DNA of 64,000 nt, from assembly GCA_963838885.1 (NCBI GenBank), contig CAWITB010000031.1, positions 1 to 64,000 of the forward strand, in the 5' to 3' direction. The notes under the pieces were generated by a model. That model was given only the letters and a program-made list of their open reading frames with translations. It did not search any database and had not been told where the DNA came from. Positions 32,279 through 42,136 of this stretch are shown here, piece by piece; the stretch's first letter is position 1; the number at the start of each line of letters is the position of its first letter. Position numbers and translations under genes: made by a program. Source of the DNA: JAICMB01 sp963838885 (GTDB taxonomy: Bacteria; Acidobacteriota; Terriglobia; Bryobacterales; Bryobacteraceae).

Positions 32279-33540
32279 GAGCGGGCGGCGGCCGAGAGCA
32301 CCTCGTGAAGGCGGCGGGCGACAATCGTGTCCTCGCCGGGCTCCAGCATCCAGACGCCAACGACGATCGTGTTCTCATCGACGGGCATGCCGGCCGATGC
32401 CGCATGCTTGCTTCCGGTCGCCGGATTCAGCTCGATGCTGGGCGTTCCGCGGCGAAGTTGGACCAAAACTTCGCGCGGCGCGATCTTCACTTTTTGTTGG
32501 TCGTAGCGGATCAGCAGATGCGGCACGTGGTTCGCAACCTCCGGCACGAAGATTTCCGGTTGGACCGACGGAACGTCTTTCAGATGCGCCGCGATGCGGT
32601 TGGCCCGGCGGCGGAATTCGGCTTCCATTCCCTCGTCGGACTGACTCAGAAACCAATCCACGGCGGCCACCATGCCCACGATCTGCTCCTTCGCGACCTT
32701 CTGTCCGCGGGCCACGCCGTCGAAGGGATTATTGTTCTCGGACGCCGCGGCGATGAGATCCTTTCTGCCCAGGAGCAGACCCGCGTTTTGCGGACCGCGT
32801 ATTCCCTTCCCGCCCGAGAACGTCACCAGATCGAAACCCATCTGCGTATAATTCCAGAGATTCGAGATCGGGGGCACGTCGGCGGCGGCGTCGTTGAAGC
32901 AGGGTACCCCGTGCTCGTGCGACACGCGGATCCAATCTTCGCGCCCGATCTGGCCGCCTTGAGCGGCGTTGAAAAAGTGCGCCAGTACGGTGCGGTCGTT
33001 GAACGCGGCCCGATAATCGTCGATGGTGTTCACCTCGACGAAGCGGGTGCCGCAGCACAGGAGCCCTTCGTCATAGCCATAACGATGCGCCTTCTGAATG
33101 ATGATTTCGTTCTTCATCCCCGGGACCTTCGAGGGGATGTCGCGGATGCCGCACTTGTTGGCCGTCATCACACACGCCGCCGTGCCGATGGTCAATGCGG
33201 ATGACGCGCCGGCGGTGACCATGGCCGCCTCGCATTTGAGCTTTTGCGCCAGATACTCGCCCGCGGCTTTCTGCAAATCGAGCAGGCGCACGGGATGCTT
33301 CGCGGCTCGCGCCACGGCCGCCTGAACCGAAGGCGGCATGGTGGATGCCGTCAGAATTGTGTACGTTCCGGCCGCGTTGATGATTTTCGTCACGCCGAGT
33401 TTGTCGTAATAATCTTCTCCGGGCTCCGCGACCGTATGCACCGATGCCGGCGTGGCCGCGAATAAACTTGTGCGGCCGGCGATCCCGCCAACCGCGAACA
33501 GATTCCGCAAGGAAGTGAAGAACTCTCTACGTCCGCTCAT
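32275..33540 (-). CDS. SelA-like PLP-dependent enzyme, exported (Tat-like signal)
   Basis: The 421-aa protein belongs to the selenocysteine-synthase-related fold-type I PLP family (TIGR01437/DgaE group). The N-terminus MSGRREFFTSLRNLFAVGG has a twin-Arg motif. Core features are INAAGTYTILTASTMPPSV, the cofactor loop AAMVTAGASSALTIGTAACV, CFNDAAADVPP with the PLP-binding Asp, and SGGKGIRGPQNAG with the Schiff-base Lys. Known members are ammonia-lyases or racemase-like enzymes, not tRNA selenium transferases. It heads the nucleoside operon by overlap with the Nudix gene and diverges from the DapA-like gene by 61 bp. The frame is open upstream to 33783, but ATG 33540 starts the signal. Confidence 0.8.
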   Translation of the reverse strand: MSGRREFFTSLRNLFAVGGIAGRTSLFAATPASVHTVAEPGEDYYDKLGVTKIINAAGTYTILTASTMPPSVQAAVARAAKHPVRLLDLQKAAGEYLAQKLKCEAAMVTAGASSALTIGTAACVMTANKCGIRDIPSKVPGMKNEIIIQKAHRYGYDEGLLCCGTRFVEVNTIDDYRAAFNDRTVLAHFFNAAQGGQIGREDWIRVSHEHGVPCFNDAAADVPPISNLWNYTQMGFDLVTFSGGKGIRGPQNAGLLLGRKDLIAAASENNNPFDGVARGQKVAKEQIVGMVAAVDWFLSQSDEGMEAEFRRRANRIAAHLKDVPSVQPEIFVPEVANHVPHLLIRYDQQKVKIAPREVLVQLRRGTPSIELNPATGSKHAASAGMPVDENTIVVGVWMLEPGEDTIVARRLHEVLSAAARS

Positions 33541-33601
33541 AGATGACTTCAATATACGGCATCTGGCCGGCGCTGTGGTATAACTCTCACAGAGATCGCG
33601 T

Positions 33602-34613
33602 ATGACCCGCAAAGATTTTCTACGAACCGCTACGGCGGCCGCGAGTTTCGCCGCCTTGGCGCCGGCCGGAGACGTCCGCGGCCCGGCGGGCGACCTGACG
33701 GACGTGTATCCGGTTCCTCCGCTCGCCCGCAAGAACGACGCCAAGCGCTCTCTGGATATACCGGAGAACGAAAAAATCTTCAATTACCTGCTCGGCCAGG
33801 GCATGAAAAGCGTTGTGTATGCCGGGAACGCGCTGATCTATCATCTACGGCTCGCCGAATATTCGGAGCTGATCGAGTGGCTCTCGGGGCTGACCTCCAG
33901 AGCACGCATAATACCGGCCATTGGACCATCGTACGGCCGCGCCATGGATCACGCCGCCATCGTTCGAAAGGGCCGCTTCATGTCGTTGCTCGCGCTGCCC
34001 GGGAGCGATCCTCGCGACGCCGCGGGACTCGAGACCGGGTTCCGGGAAATCGCGCAAGCCGCGGGCTTGCCGCTATCGCTCTACATCAAGGACGAATCCA
34101 ATTTCGGCGCCGATAAGGAAGCCGGCCTCGACGTGATCGGCCGTCTGGTCGATTCCAAGGTTTGCCTCTCCATCAAGTACGCCGTGGTGCGTAAAAATCC
34201 CGCGGAGGACCCCTATTTGCGCGCGCTGCTTAAGCGCGTCGATCCCTCGCGCGTGGTCAGCGGAATCGGGGAGCGTCCCGCCATTGTCCACCTGCGCGAT
34301 TTCAAGCTCGCCGGATTCACCACCGGAGCCGGAGTGCTCGCGCCGGCATTGTGCCTGCGGTTCTTTCATGCCTGCCTGGCGCAAGATTACGCGAAGGCGG
34401 AAGAGTTGCGGCAATTTTTCATGCCGCTCGAAGACATGCGTGATGCCGTGGGGCGCGCCGCGCGTGCTGCATCACGCGGTCGCGTTAGCCGGCATTGCCG
34501 AGACGGGCCCGGTATCGCCGTTTTTATCGCCGTTGAACGCTTCGCAATTGGCGCGGCTCAAGCCGGTTTGCCAAACTTTGTTCCGGGAAAATACAACCAA
34601 GGCTACGGCATAG
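33602..34613 (+). pseudogene. DapA-family aldolase, exported, +1 frameshift near the 3' end
   Basis: The first 280 residues form a DHDPS/KDG-aldolase-like barrel after a signal (MTRKDFLRTATAAASFAALA): ENEKIFNYLLGQGMKSVVYA, AIGPSYGRAMDHAAI, the Schiff-base-type strand VCLSIKYAVVRK, and RVVSGIGERPAI. The C-terminal helix bundle is in another frame (WGAPRVLHHAVALAGIAETG, ending at 34613). One extra G near 34448 (GATGCCG-TGGGGC) causes the switch. With correction it is about 336 aa. The corrected stop also removes its overlap with the convergent gene. Members cleave or form carbon bonds of 2-keto acids. It lies between two SelA-like genes and likely acts on their products. Confidence 0.8.
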
Positions 34614-34715
34614 ACAGAACCAGCTCATGCCATCGGGCTGCGCTGCCATGTGGAGACCGCACGCGGCCTAGCGGATTGGCGTTAAAATGCGGAGCGGCTG
34701 CTGCACGCCCGACAA

Positions 34716-36276
34716 TTATGCGAGCGCGCCGTGCCGCCGAGCTCGCCACCGGCCACGGCCGTACTCGCCCATGCTCAGGTCGCCCGACATCGCGCGCGCC
34801 CGATACGGAACCGGTGAACGTGTAGTTCAGTGTGTTGCCGTCGGCCGGGAGGGTGCTTCGCAAGCTGACCCGATCGCCGTCGATATGACCTTTCAGGTCG
34901 CCCTCGTAAGCCCAACCCTGGTGCGTCCCGCCGATCTGATTGCCGTGAGCTGTCAAAAATAATTTGTGCCGCGCGGAACCGACTTCATACTGCACCTCGA
35001 CGTCCCAAACGCCGGAAATGTCCGACGCGGGCGCCGCGAGCGTTTTCGCAGGGCCGCCTTTTGGCGCGCTGGAGAAAATCTCGAACAGGCGCGTCGCAAC
35101 AATCTCGTGCTCTCCAGGCTTCATCGCCACCGGCCGGATCAAGAAGGAATTGCCCTCGCCCGCGGCGTGCGTCATAATTCGCGGCTCGCCGTCGAGCAGC
35201 TTGCGCCCCACTTCTCCCGCCGTCAAACCGATCTTCTGGGTATCCCAGCGAACCTCCAGCGTCGGGAACGGACCGCCGCGAGCCGGAGGCCGCACTTGCG
35301 CGCTGACGCCCGGCACTCGCGTGATGCGATCGGACATTTGCGCGTACCAGCCCTCCCATGTTCGAAAATCCGCTTCAATGTCGCGGCCGCCGCGCCAGGT
35401 CTCGACCGCCTGCAGCATTCCCATGATCTCTTCCTTCGTCACCTTCAGCGCGCGCCCGAAGGAATGGTGCGGAGCGCTATTGGCCCAGGCGGCCTCGACC
35501 AGGTCTTTCCGGCCCACGAGAAGCCCTGCGCCTTGCGGTCCGCGAAGAATCTTCCCGCCGCTGTAGGCAACCATGTCCGCTCCCTGCGCAATATAGGGAT
35601 TGGGAACGATCAGGTAATCCGCCGCGGCGTCAATCAGCGTCGGAACGCCGGCCGCGCGCGCGATCGGGGCGATGTCTTTGAGGTCGAATTTTGCCTTTCC
35701 AAAATAGTTTCCGAGAATATAGATCATCGCGGTGTGCGGACCGATGGCGCGCCGCAACTCGTCCGCATTGCCGACTTCGATCACCTTCACGCTCAGCGTG
35801 CGCACCGCATGATCGTACGCATTGCGCGACTCGTGCGGGATGATCACCTCGTCCTTCAGTCCATCGAGATTGGGGAGACGCTGGATCTTTTCCGGGTCCA
35901 TGCCAATGAGACACGCCGAGGTGGCGTGCGTCAATGCCGCCGCCGTGCCGGCCGTCACAATGCCCCACTCCACCTGCAACAATTCGGCGAGGCGCGGACT
36001 GACCTTGTCCATCAGCTCGTCAAGATCGACGTGAAAGTGCGCGGCTTGCTCCATCGCGGCGATCACTTCCGGCAACGTCAGCGAACCTCCGTTGATGGTC
36101 AGAGTCGCGGTGCAGTTGATGAACGGGCGCACGCCGATCCGGGTATAGACGTCGGGACTCGCGCCGGACGGGGTCGCGGCCTTCGCCGCGGGCGCCGCGC
36201 TCGCCATTGCGGCAGCCATGGCGCCGCTTGCTTGAAACAGGTTCCGGCGGCTGATCGCTGACGGCCGTGTACGCAT
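34716..36276 (-). pseudogene. SelA-like PLP enzyme with extra C-terminal beta domain, frameshift at 3' end
   Basis: MRTRPSAISRRNLFQASGAM is a twin-arginine signal. The PLP core has INCTATLTINGGSLTLPEV, GIVTAGTAAALTHATSACLI, TLIDAAADYL and the Lys loop MVAYSGGKILRGPQGAG. After residue 420 comes an added beta domain (ISGVWDVEVQYEVGSARHKL, GGTHQGWAYEGDLKGHIDGD, NTLNYTFTGSVSG). One base too many near 34791-34800 shifts the end; the other frame gives MSGDLSMGEYGRGRWRARRH and stops at 34716. The start is set by AAGGAG at 36282-36287. It is probably a periplasmic ammonia-lyase or racemase-type enzyme. Confidence 0.8.
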
Positions 36277-36281
36277 AAATG

Positions 36282-36287
36282 CTCCTT
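36282..36287 (-). promoter_or_regulatory. Ribosome binding site selecting the second SelA-like start
   Basis: AAGGAG lies 5 bases before ATG 36276, excluding the upstream in-frame start at 36321. Confidence 0.6.
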
Positions 36288-36329
36288 TGTTAAGCCATTG
36301 TACTGCGATTGGGTTTACCATGTTGCTTC

Positions 36330-37538
36330 ATGGTTCGTCTGAAATTTCTGTTTTTTGTCTGCATCAGCGTGGCCTCGGCGCAGCAGTACGATCTGGTTCT
36401 GCGCGGCGGACGCGTCGTCGATCCCGGCGACAACGTGGACGCCGTCATGGACGTCGCGATAACGGGCAACCGCATCGCCGCCGTTGCCCCGGCGATACCG
36501 GACAATAAGGCGCGCAAGGTGGTGGATGTCGCGGGTCTTTACGTTGTCCCCGGCCTCGTCGATTTGCACATGCATGTTTTTGGTTACGTCGGAGCTATTT
36601 CCCCCGACGACACCGCGCTGCCGGCCGGAACCACGACCATCGTCGACGCCGGGGGCAGCGGCTGGCGCACTTTCGACGAGTTCCGGCGCACCGTGATGGC
36701 CCACTCGAAAACGCGGGTGCTCGCCCTTCTGAACATCGTTGGAAAGGGTATGATCGGCGAGCCTTACGAGAGCGACACGGAAGACATGGACTCGACCGCG
36801 ACGGCCAACACCATCAACGCAATCGCGATGTCATCGTGGGCATCAAGACCGCTCATTTCGGCAAGCCGGGTTGGACCGCCATCGACCGCGCGGTCGCGGC
36901 CGGGCGGCTGGCGAACGTTCCAGTCATGGTGGACTCTCACATCTTCACCAATTCGCAGCGCACCACGCGAGAGGAGCTTCTCGATCACCTGCGGCCGGGC
37001 GACATCCGCACGCACATGTTCAACGACCGCCAGATCGAGCTGGTCGACCGTATTACGGGCAAGGTCGAGCCGTGGGTGATCGAGGCGCGGCGCCGCGGCG
37101 TGCGGTTCGACGTCGGCCACGGCGGCGGAAGCTTTCTTTGGCCGGTGGCGAGCCGCGCCATTGCGCAAGGCTTTTTCCCGGACACCATCAGCACCGACCT
37201 GCATGACGCCAGCATCTTTATCCAGCAGTGCGATATGCCCAACGTAATGTCGAAACTGATGTTCCTCGGAATGAATTTCAACGACGTGCTGCTGCGCTCG
37301 ACCGTGAATCCGGCCAAAGAGATTGCGCGTTATCCCGAGCTCGGAACACTCGGCCGTGGGGCGCACGGCGGATGTCGCGGTACTCGAACAGCAGAGCGGC
37401 GTATTCGCGTTCAAGGACGCGTGGCCGGCCAAGCGCCTCGCGACGAAGCGCCTGGTTTGCGTGCTGACCATTCGCAACGGAGCTATTGTCTACGATCGGG
37501 ACGCGCGGGAATTTCCGGCCTGGAGCGGGACACGATGA
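36330..37538 (+). pseudogene. EF_0837-type amidohydrolase broken by two frameshifts
   Basis: The gene is readable in three pieces. Signal VRLKFLFFVCISVASAQQ, then YDLVLRGGRVVDPGDNVDAV, VPGLVDLHMHVFGY (HxH metal ligands), TTTIVDAGGSGWRTFDEFRR. A missing base near 36820 changes the frame to DVIVGIKTAHFGKPGW (candidate bridging Lys), LRPGDIRTHMFN (His), FDVGHGGGSFLWP (His) and DTISTDLH (Asp). An extra base near 37357 moves the end to VGRTADVAVLEQQSGVFAF, stopping at 37538. All metal ligands survive, so the corrected protein (about 402 aa) would be active. Relatives are deacetylase or hydantoinase-like. The stop overlaps the next start as ATGA. Confidence 0.8.
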
Positions 37539-38425
37539 CGAGCCGCTTTCTCATTCTGGCGCTGGCCTGCGGCGCCGTGCAAGGTCAGCAGATTTACGAC
37601 CTGCTGCTGAAGAACGGCCACGTAATCGACCCGGCGAACGGGCGTGACGCGAGGCTCGATGTCGCTATCGCCGGGAATAAAATTGCGCGCGTGGCGCCGG
37701 ATCTTCCGGCCGCCAACGGCCGCGTCGTCGTGGATGTTGGCGCCTACATCGTTTCGCCAGGCCTCATCGACATCAACGCGAATCTCGACCTCGCGCGCGG
37801 GGGCGTGAGGCCCGATTATCACATGCTGCCGAACGGCGTGACGACGGCCGTCGATAGCAGCGAAACGTGCGCGACACTCGCGGATTTCAAGAAGCGCGTT
37901 ATGAATCGGGCCAAGACGAGAATCCTAGCGTTTGTCTCCGATCGCGGCGCGGGTTGCGAGGATAAGGCGGTGGTGAACAGGGGCGAGGTTCCGGCAACGA
38001 CAGCGTTGCGGTTTGGCGCCATCCAAGCGGCGTTGAAGAAGGGAATGCCGCCCGATACCATTTCGAGCGGCGTCGATGCCGCTAACGCCGTACTGCAAGG
38101 CGCCAATCTCCTCACGGCCATGTCGATCTATCTGAACCTGGGCATGACGCCTCAACAGATCCTCGAGCGCGTAACCACGAACGCCGCGCGGGCCATCGAG
38201 CGCCCCGAGCTCGGAGCCTTAAACGAGGGCAGCGCCGCCGATGTCGCGGTGCTCGAAATTCAAGAAGGAAAATTCGGCCTGCTCGATTCCGGCAACGAGC
38301 GATTGGACGCCAAACGGCGTTTCCGTTGCGTGTTGACGGTGCGCAATGGAGCCATCGTGTGGGACACCGGCGGCCTCAGCATTCCCGATTCTCTGAAGGC
38401 CGGACCCTACACGAATTTCAAATAG
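37535..38425 (+). CDS. Short amidohydrolase homologue lacking metal ligands
   Basis: This 296-aa exported protein (signal SRFLILALACGAVQG) is clearly homologous to the amidohydrolases on either side (YDLLLKNGHVIDPANGRDAR, LDVAIAGNKIARVAPDLPAA). However, the HxH strand has become SPGLIDINANLDLA, and the middle of the barrel, including the lysine, both histidines and the terminal Asp segment, is missing. It resumes at KGMPPDTISSGVDAANAVLQ and ends normally with AADVAVLEIQEGKFGL. It is over 100 residues shorter than its 415-aa neighbour. It is probably catalytically inactive; a scaffold or binding role, or simple decay, are the alternatives. The frame itself is intact. Its ATG overlaps the preceding stop. 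Confidence 0.75.
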   Translation: MTSRFLILALACGAVQGQQIYDLLLKNGHVIDPANGRDARLDVAIAGNKIARVAPDLPAANGRVVVDVGAYIVSPGLIDINANLDLARGGVRPDYHMLPNGVTTAVDSSETCATLADFKKRVMNRAKTRILAFVSDRGAGCEDKAVVNRGEVPATTALRFGAIQAALKKGMPPDTISSGVDAANAVLQGANLLTAMSIYLNLGMTPQQILERVTTNAARAIERPELGALNEGSAADVAVLEIQEGKFGLLDSGNERLDAKRRFRCVLTVRNGAIVWDTGGLSIPDSLKAGPYTNFK

Positions 38426-38431
38426 CGCTCG

Positions 38432-38914
38432 CTAATCGATATAGGCGATGCAGTCGATCTGGAGCAACTGGCCGGGGTGTCTGAACCCACTCGCGCCAAA
38501 GTAGGAGCGGGCCGGCTTGGGGTCCTTGAAAAACGGGCCGTAGGCCTCGTTCATTCCCGCCCAGTTGCGCTCCGGGTCGACCAGCGCCACCTGCACCTTG
38601 AGCACATTGTCCATCGACGAGCCGGCCTTTTCGAGCGCCGCTTTCATCATCTGCAGCGCGTCGCTGGTCTGTTCGCGAACATCGCCCGGCTTGGGACGCT
38701 GCTCCGGATACCAGCCGCCGATGCCACCCAGAAAAAGGAGATGACCGGAGCGGATCGGTCCACCCGCGACCGCCTTCTTCGGTCCCCACTCCGACGTTTT
38801 GCCAGAAGCTTTGTCCTGAGCCTGCGCAACGGCGCCCCCGCCCGCGAGCAACAGCGCCGCCGCTTCCATCGCCTTCCTTCGCGTTTTATCGCCTTGTTCC
38901 CGATTCCCGCCCAT
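38432..38914 (-). CDS. RidA/YjgF-family protein, exported
   Basis: This 160-aa protein has a Tat-like signal (KTRRKAMEAAALLLAGGGAV) and the RidA fold: GGPIRSGHLLFLGGIGG, the helix VREQTSDALQMMKAALEKAG, VLKVQVALVDPERNWAGMNE and YFGASGFRHPGQLLQIDCIA, where the Arg in RHPG and the final acidic position line the site. RidA proteins hydrolyse reactive enamines and imines released by PLP ammonia-lyases. A periplasmic RidA among SelA-like PLP enzymes is therefore a good functional match. The sequence GGGAGG lies 4 bases before ATG 38914. It is convergent with the preceding amidohydrolase (6-bp gap). Confidence 0.85.
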   Translation of the reverse strand: MGGNREQGDKTRRKAMEAAALLLAGGGAVAQAQDKASGKTSEWGPKKAVAGGPIRSGHLLFLGGIGGWYPEQRPKPGDVREQTSDALQMMKAALEKAGSSMDNVLKVQVALVDPERNWAGMNEAYGPFFKDPKPARSYFGASGFRHPGQLLQIDCIAYID

Positions 38915-38974
38915 CACGCCTCCCTATAGAGGTATACTAATTTTCAACACCGTATGCTACAGGGAGCTAAATTT

Positions 38975-41900
38975 ATGTCGCGTCTGCTTTGCGCATTCGC
39001 AGGACTTTTTTTCGCGTGCTCGATGTACGCGCAACTCGCTACCACCACCGCTTTGGTCGGCACCGTAACCGACACCACCGGCCAAACCGTCCCGGGCGCC
39101 AAGGTCACGGCCGTGAATCAGGGCACCGGCGATACCTACAACGCAACCACAAACGACCAGGGTTATTACAACATTCAGTTCGTCCATGTCGGCACCTACA
39201 CCCTGACTGTTGAAAAGCCCGGATTCGAGAGATCTCAAACCAAGAACGTCATCGTCGAGAACAACCAGACGGTTCGCAACGACGTCACATTGGCGGTCGG
39301 CTCGGTTTCTCAATCGGTGACGATCGAGGCCACCGCGCCGGTCATCAAGACCGACGACGCCAGCGTGTCGGAGAACATCACGACTCGCGACGTCGCCAAT
39401 CTGCCATTGAACGGCCGCGACCCAATGCACCTTGCCATCACGACTCCGGGCGTCATCCCAGGGTTGAAGGCCGCCAACGGCGTTCCTCCGGGCGAGGACT
39501 TCATCGGCGCGGGCACTCGCGAAATTCAAAATGAAATGTCGCTCGACGGCATCAGCATCATGAACAACCTGATCACGACCACACCGTCGCGGCCCATGGT
39601 CGAGTCAATTCAGGAAGTGCAGGTGCAGACCGGGACGTACTCGGCGCAGTATGGCGCTTATCTCGGTGTCCACATCAACATGATCACCAAGAGCGGCACC
39701 AACGATTTCCATGGCGCGCTGGTCGAGTTTGTCCGCAACAATGTTTTCGATGCGCGGCCGTACTTCCTGCCCGCCACGTCGGCGAAGAGTCCGCTGCGGC
39801 AAAACCAGTTCGGATTTGAATTCGACGGACCCATCATCATCCCGAAACTCTATAACGGCAAGAACAAGACCTTCTTCATGGGATCTTATGAAGGACTGCG
39901 GCAGATCCGCGAAAGCGTCTCTCTCGCGACCATCTTGACGCCGCAGATGTTCCAGGGTAACTTTTCGCAGTACGCGAAGCCTATCACGAATCCGTTCACG
40001 GGCCAGGTATTCCCCGGCAATATTATTCCCGCGTCGCTGATTTCTCCTTATGCGCTGGAGCTGCAAAAATATTATCCGACGCCGAATCTGCCCGGCATCA
40101 CGAACAATTACTCCGCCGTGCTGCCGAACAACAACAACACGGACCAGACGGTCGATCGCCTCGATCAGAATCTCGGCGACAGCGTGCGGCTGTTCTTCCG
40201 CTATCAGCGGCAGCAGGAAAACCTGTTGGTCGGCGCCGCTAACCCAACCAACGCGACAACGACACCCGTTTACCTGAGCAACTACGATATCGGCTACACC
40301 CACACGCTGACGCCGCATCTGGTAAACGACATGCGTTTCGGCCGTAACTTCTACAACACCTCGACGGTGAACTATTTCCTTACCAGTAACCTCACGACCG
40401 CCGGCGCCTCTCTGGGAATCCCCGGATTCAATGGCGACGTGGTCGGCAACAACCCGGGCCTGCCGGAATTCAACGTTAACGGATTCACGGGCTGGGGCGT
40501 TTCCGGAACCAACTGGTATCAGGACGATTCCACCTGGCAGGGCACGGAACAGCTCAGTTGGAATAAGGGCAACCACAACGTCATGGGCGGCTTCGAGCTG
40601 CGCAAATTAGAGACCGGCCGCTCCGCGACAAACAGTTCGCGCGGGTTCTTCACCTTCACGGGCCAGTATTCCGGTTATGCTCCGGCCGACTTTCTACTCG
40701 GTATTCCATCGAGCCTGCAGAGCTATGCCACTCAGGTCCGCGGCTTAGTGGCGCAGTGGCGCGACGGCTTCTTCGTTCTGGATAATTGGCAGGTCAACGC
40801 AAAACTAACCGTCAATTATGGACTTCGCTATGAGCTGCCTACCGTTCCTTACACGGTGAACGGATATGCGACGGAGCTGAATCCGCAGCAGACGGCGCTG
40901 GTTCCCTCGAACCCGCCCGTCCCAGGTTTCCACTTCACCTACCCTCAACACAAGGATTGGGCGCCCCGGGTCGGCTTCGCATACCGCTTCAACGAGAAAA
41001 CCGTGATCCGCGGCGGCGGTGGAATCTACTACAATCCGAACCAGACAAACAGCCAGACATTTCTGAATACCAATCCGCCGTTCGCCAACTACTCCACTTA
41101 TACGGGCAATCCCACCACGCCCAATCTGTTCCTATCGAATCCGCTGGGAGGTCCGGCGAATCCTCCTCCGCCGGTTGCCAATATCATCACCGACGATTGG
41201 AACCTGAAGACGCCGCGCATGAACCAGTGGAGTCTCGGCATGGAGCGCGTGTTATGGCGCAACGCGGGTCTTGAGGTGCAGTATCTCGGGTCGCACTCCT
41301 ATCATCTCGACCGCAGCTACTACAACAACACTCCCTATTTGCCGGGACCGGGTACGGTCCAATCGCGCCGGCCGAATCAGCTATTCGGCTCGATCCGCAC
41401 GGTTGAGGATGACGAGATCGCGAATTACGAAGGGTTGAGCGTTGTCCTGCGGCAACGCTTTACGAAAGGCTTCCAGTTCCTCGCCAGCTATACCTGGTCG
41501 CACACGCTCGACGTATCGACCGATTCCAATGGCGGCGGCGCGCCGATGATTCCATACGACTGGCGCGCCGATTACGGCAATGCGAACTGGGACGTTCGCC
41601 ATCGCTTCGTCGCCAGCTACGTTTGGAATATCCCGTTCTTCAAGGGCGCCAACGGATTTCTCCGAAACACGTTGGGCAATTGGGAGATTAACGGCATCAC
41701 GACGCTGCAAACCGGGTTTCCGTTTAACGTTGGGATCGGGACCGACACCGCCAACACCAGCGCCGGCGGGACGTACCGGCCCAACCTCGTCGGCACGCCT
41801 TCGGACAACTGCGGCGACGCGCACTTGACCGAACTGCATCGATCCGTCGGCATTCGCCATTCCGCCGTTTTACAGCTACGGCAACGCCGGCCGCAATCTC

Positions 41901-42122
41901 CTGTATGGACCGCATCTCTTTACCACGGATCTGTCGCTGTTCAAGAATTTCCAGATCCACGAGCGCGCCCGTTTGGAGATCCGCTTCGAAGCGTTCAACG
42001 TGACCAATTCGCCGGAATTCAGCAATCCGAACGCGACCTTCGGAACGGCCGCTTTCGGCACGATCACTTCGACATCGATCGATAATCGTGAAATCCAGCT
42101 CGGCGCAAAGTTCGTCTTTTAG
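38975..42122 (+). pseudogene. Oar-like TonB-dependent receptor, +1 frameshift near the 3' end
   Basis: The signal SRLLCAFAGLFFACSMYAQ is followed by a carboxypeptidase-regulatory domain (ALVGTVTDTTGQTVPGAKVT, residues 25-120), a plug (DVANLPLNGRDPMHLAITTP, VESIQEVQVQTGTYSAQYGA) and a long barrel (WQVNAKLTVNYGLRYELPTV, WAPRVGFAYRFNEKTVIRGG). After SDNCGDAHLT an extra base near 41831 diverts the frame; the correct C-terminus is CIDPSAFAIPPFYSYGNAGR through REIQLGAKFVF, with the terminal Phe, stopping at 42122. Corrected length is about 1049 aa. It would import a carbohydrate or peptide-like nutrient and is 14 bp upstream of an amidohydrolase gene. Confidence 0.85.
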
Positions 42123-42136
42123 TTATCTTTGCATCA

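Noticed and set aside
34966..36261. 431-aa plus-strand frame opposite the second SelA-like gene
   Set aside because: Arg/His-rich shadow frame; the minus strand encodes clear PLP-enzyme motifs.
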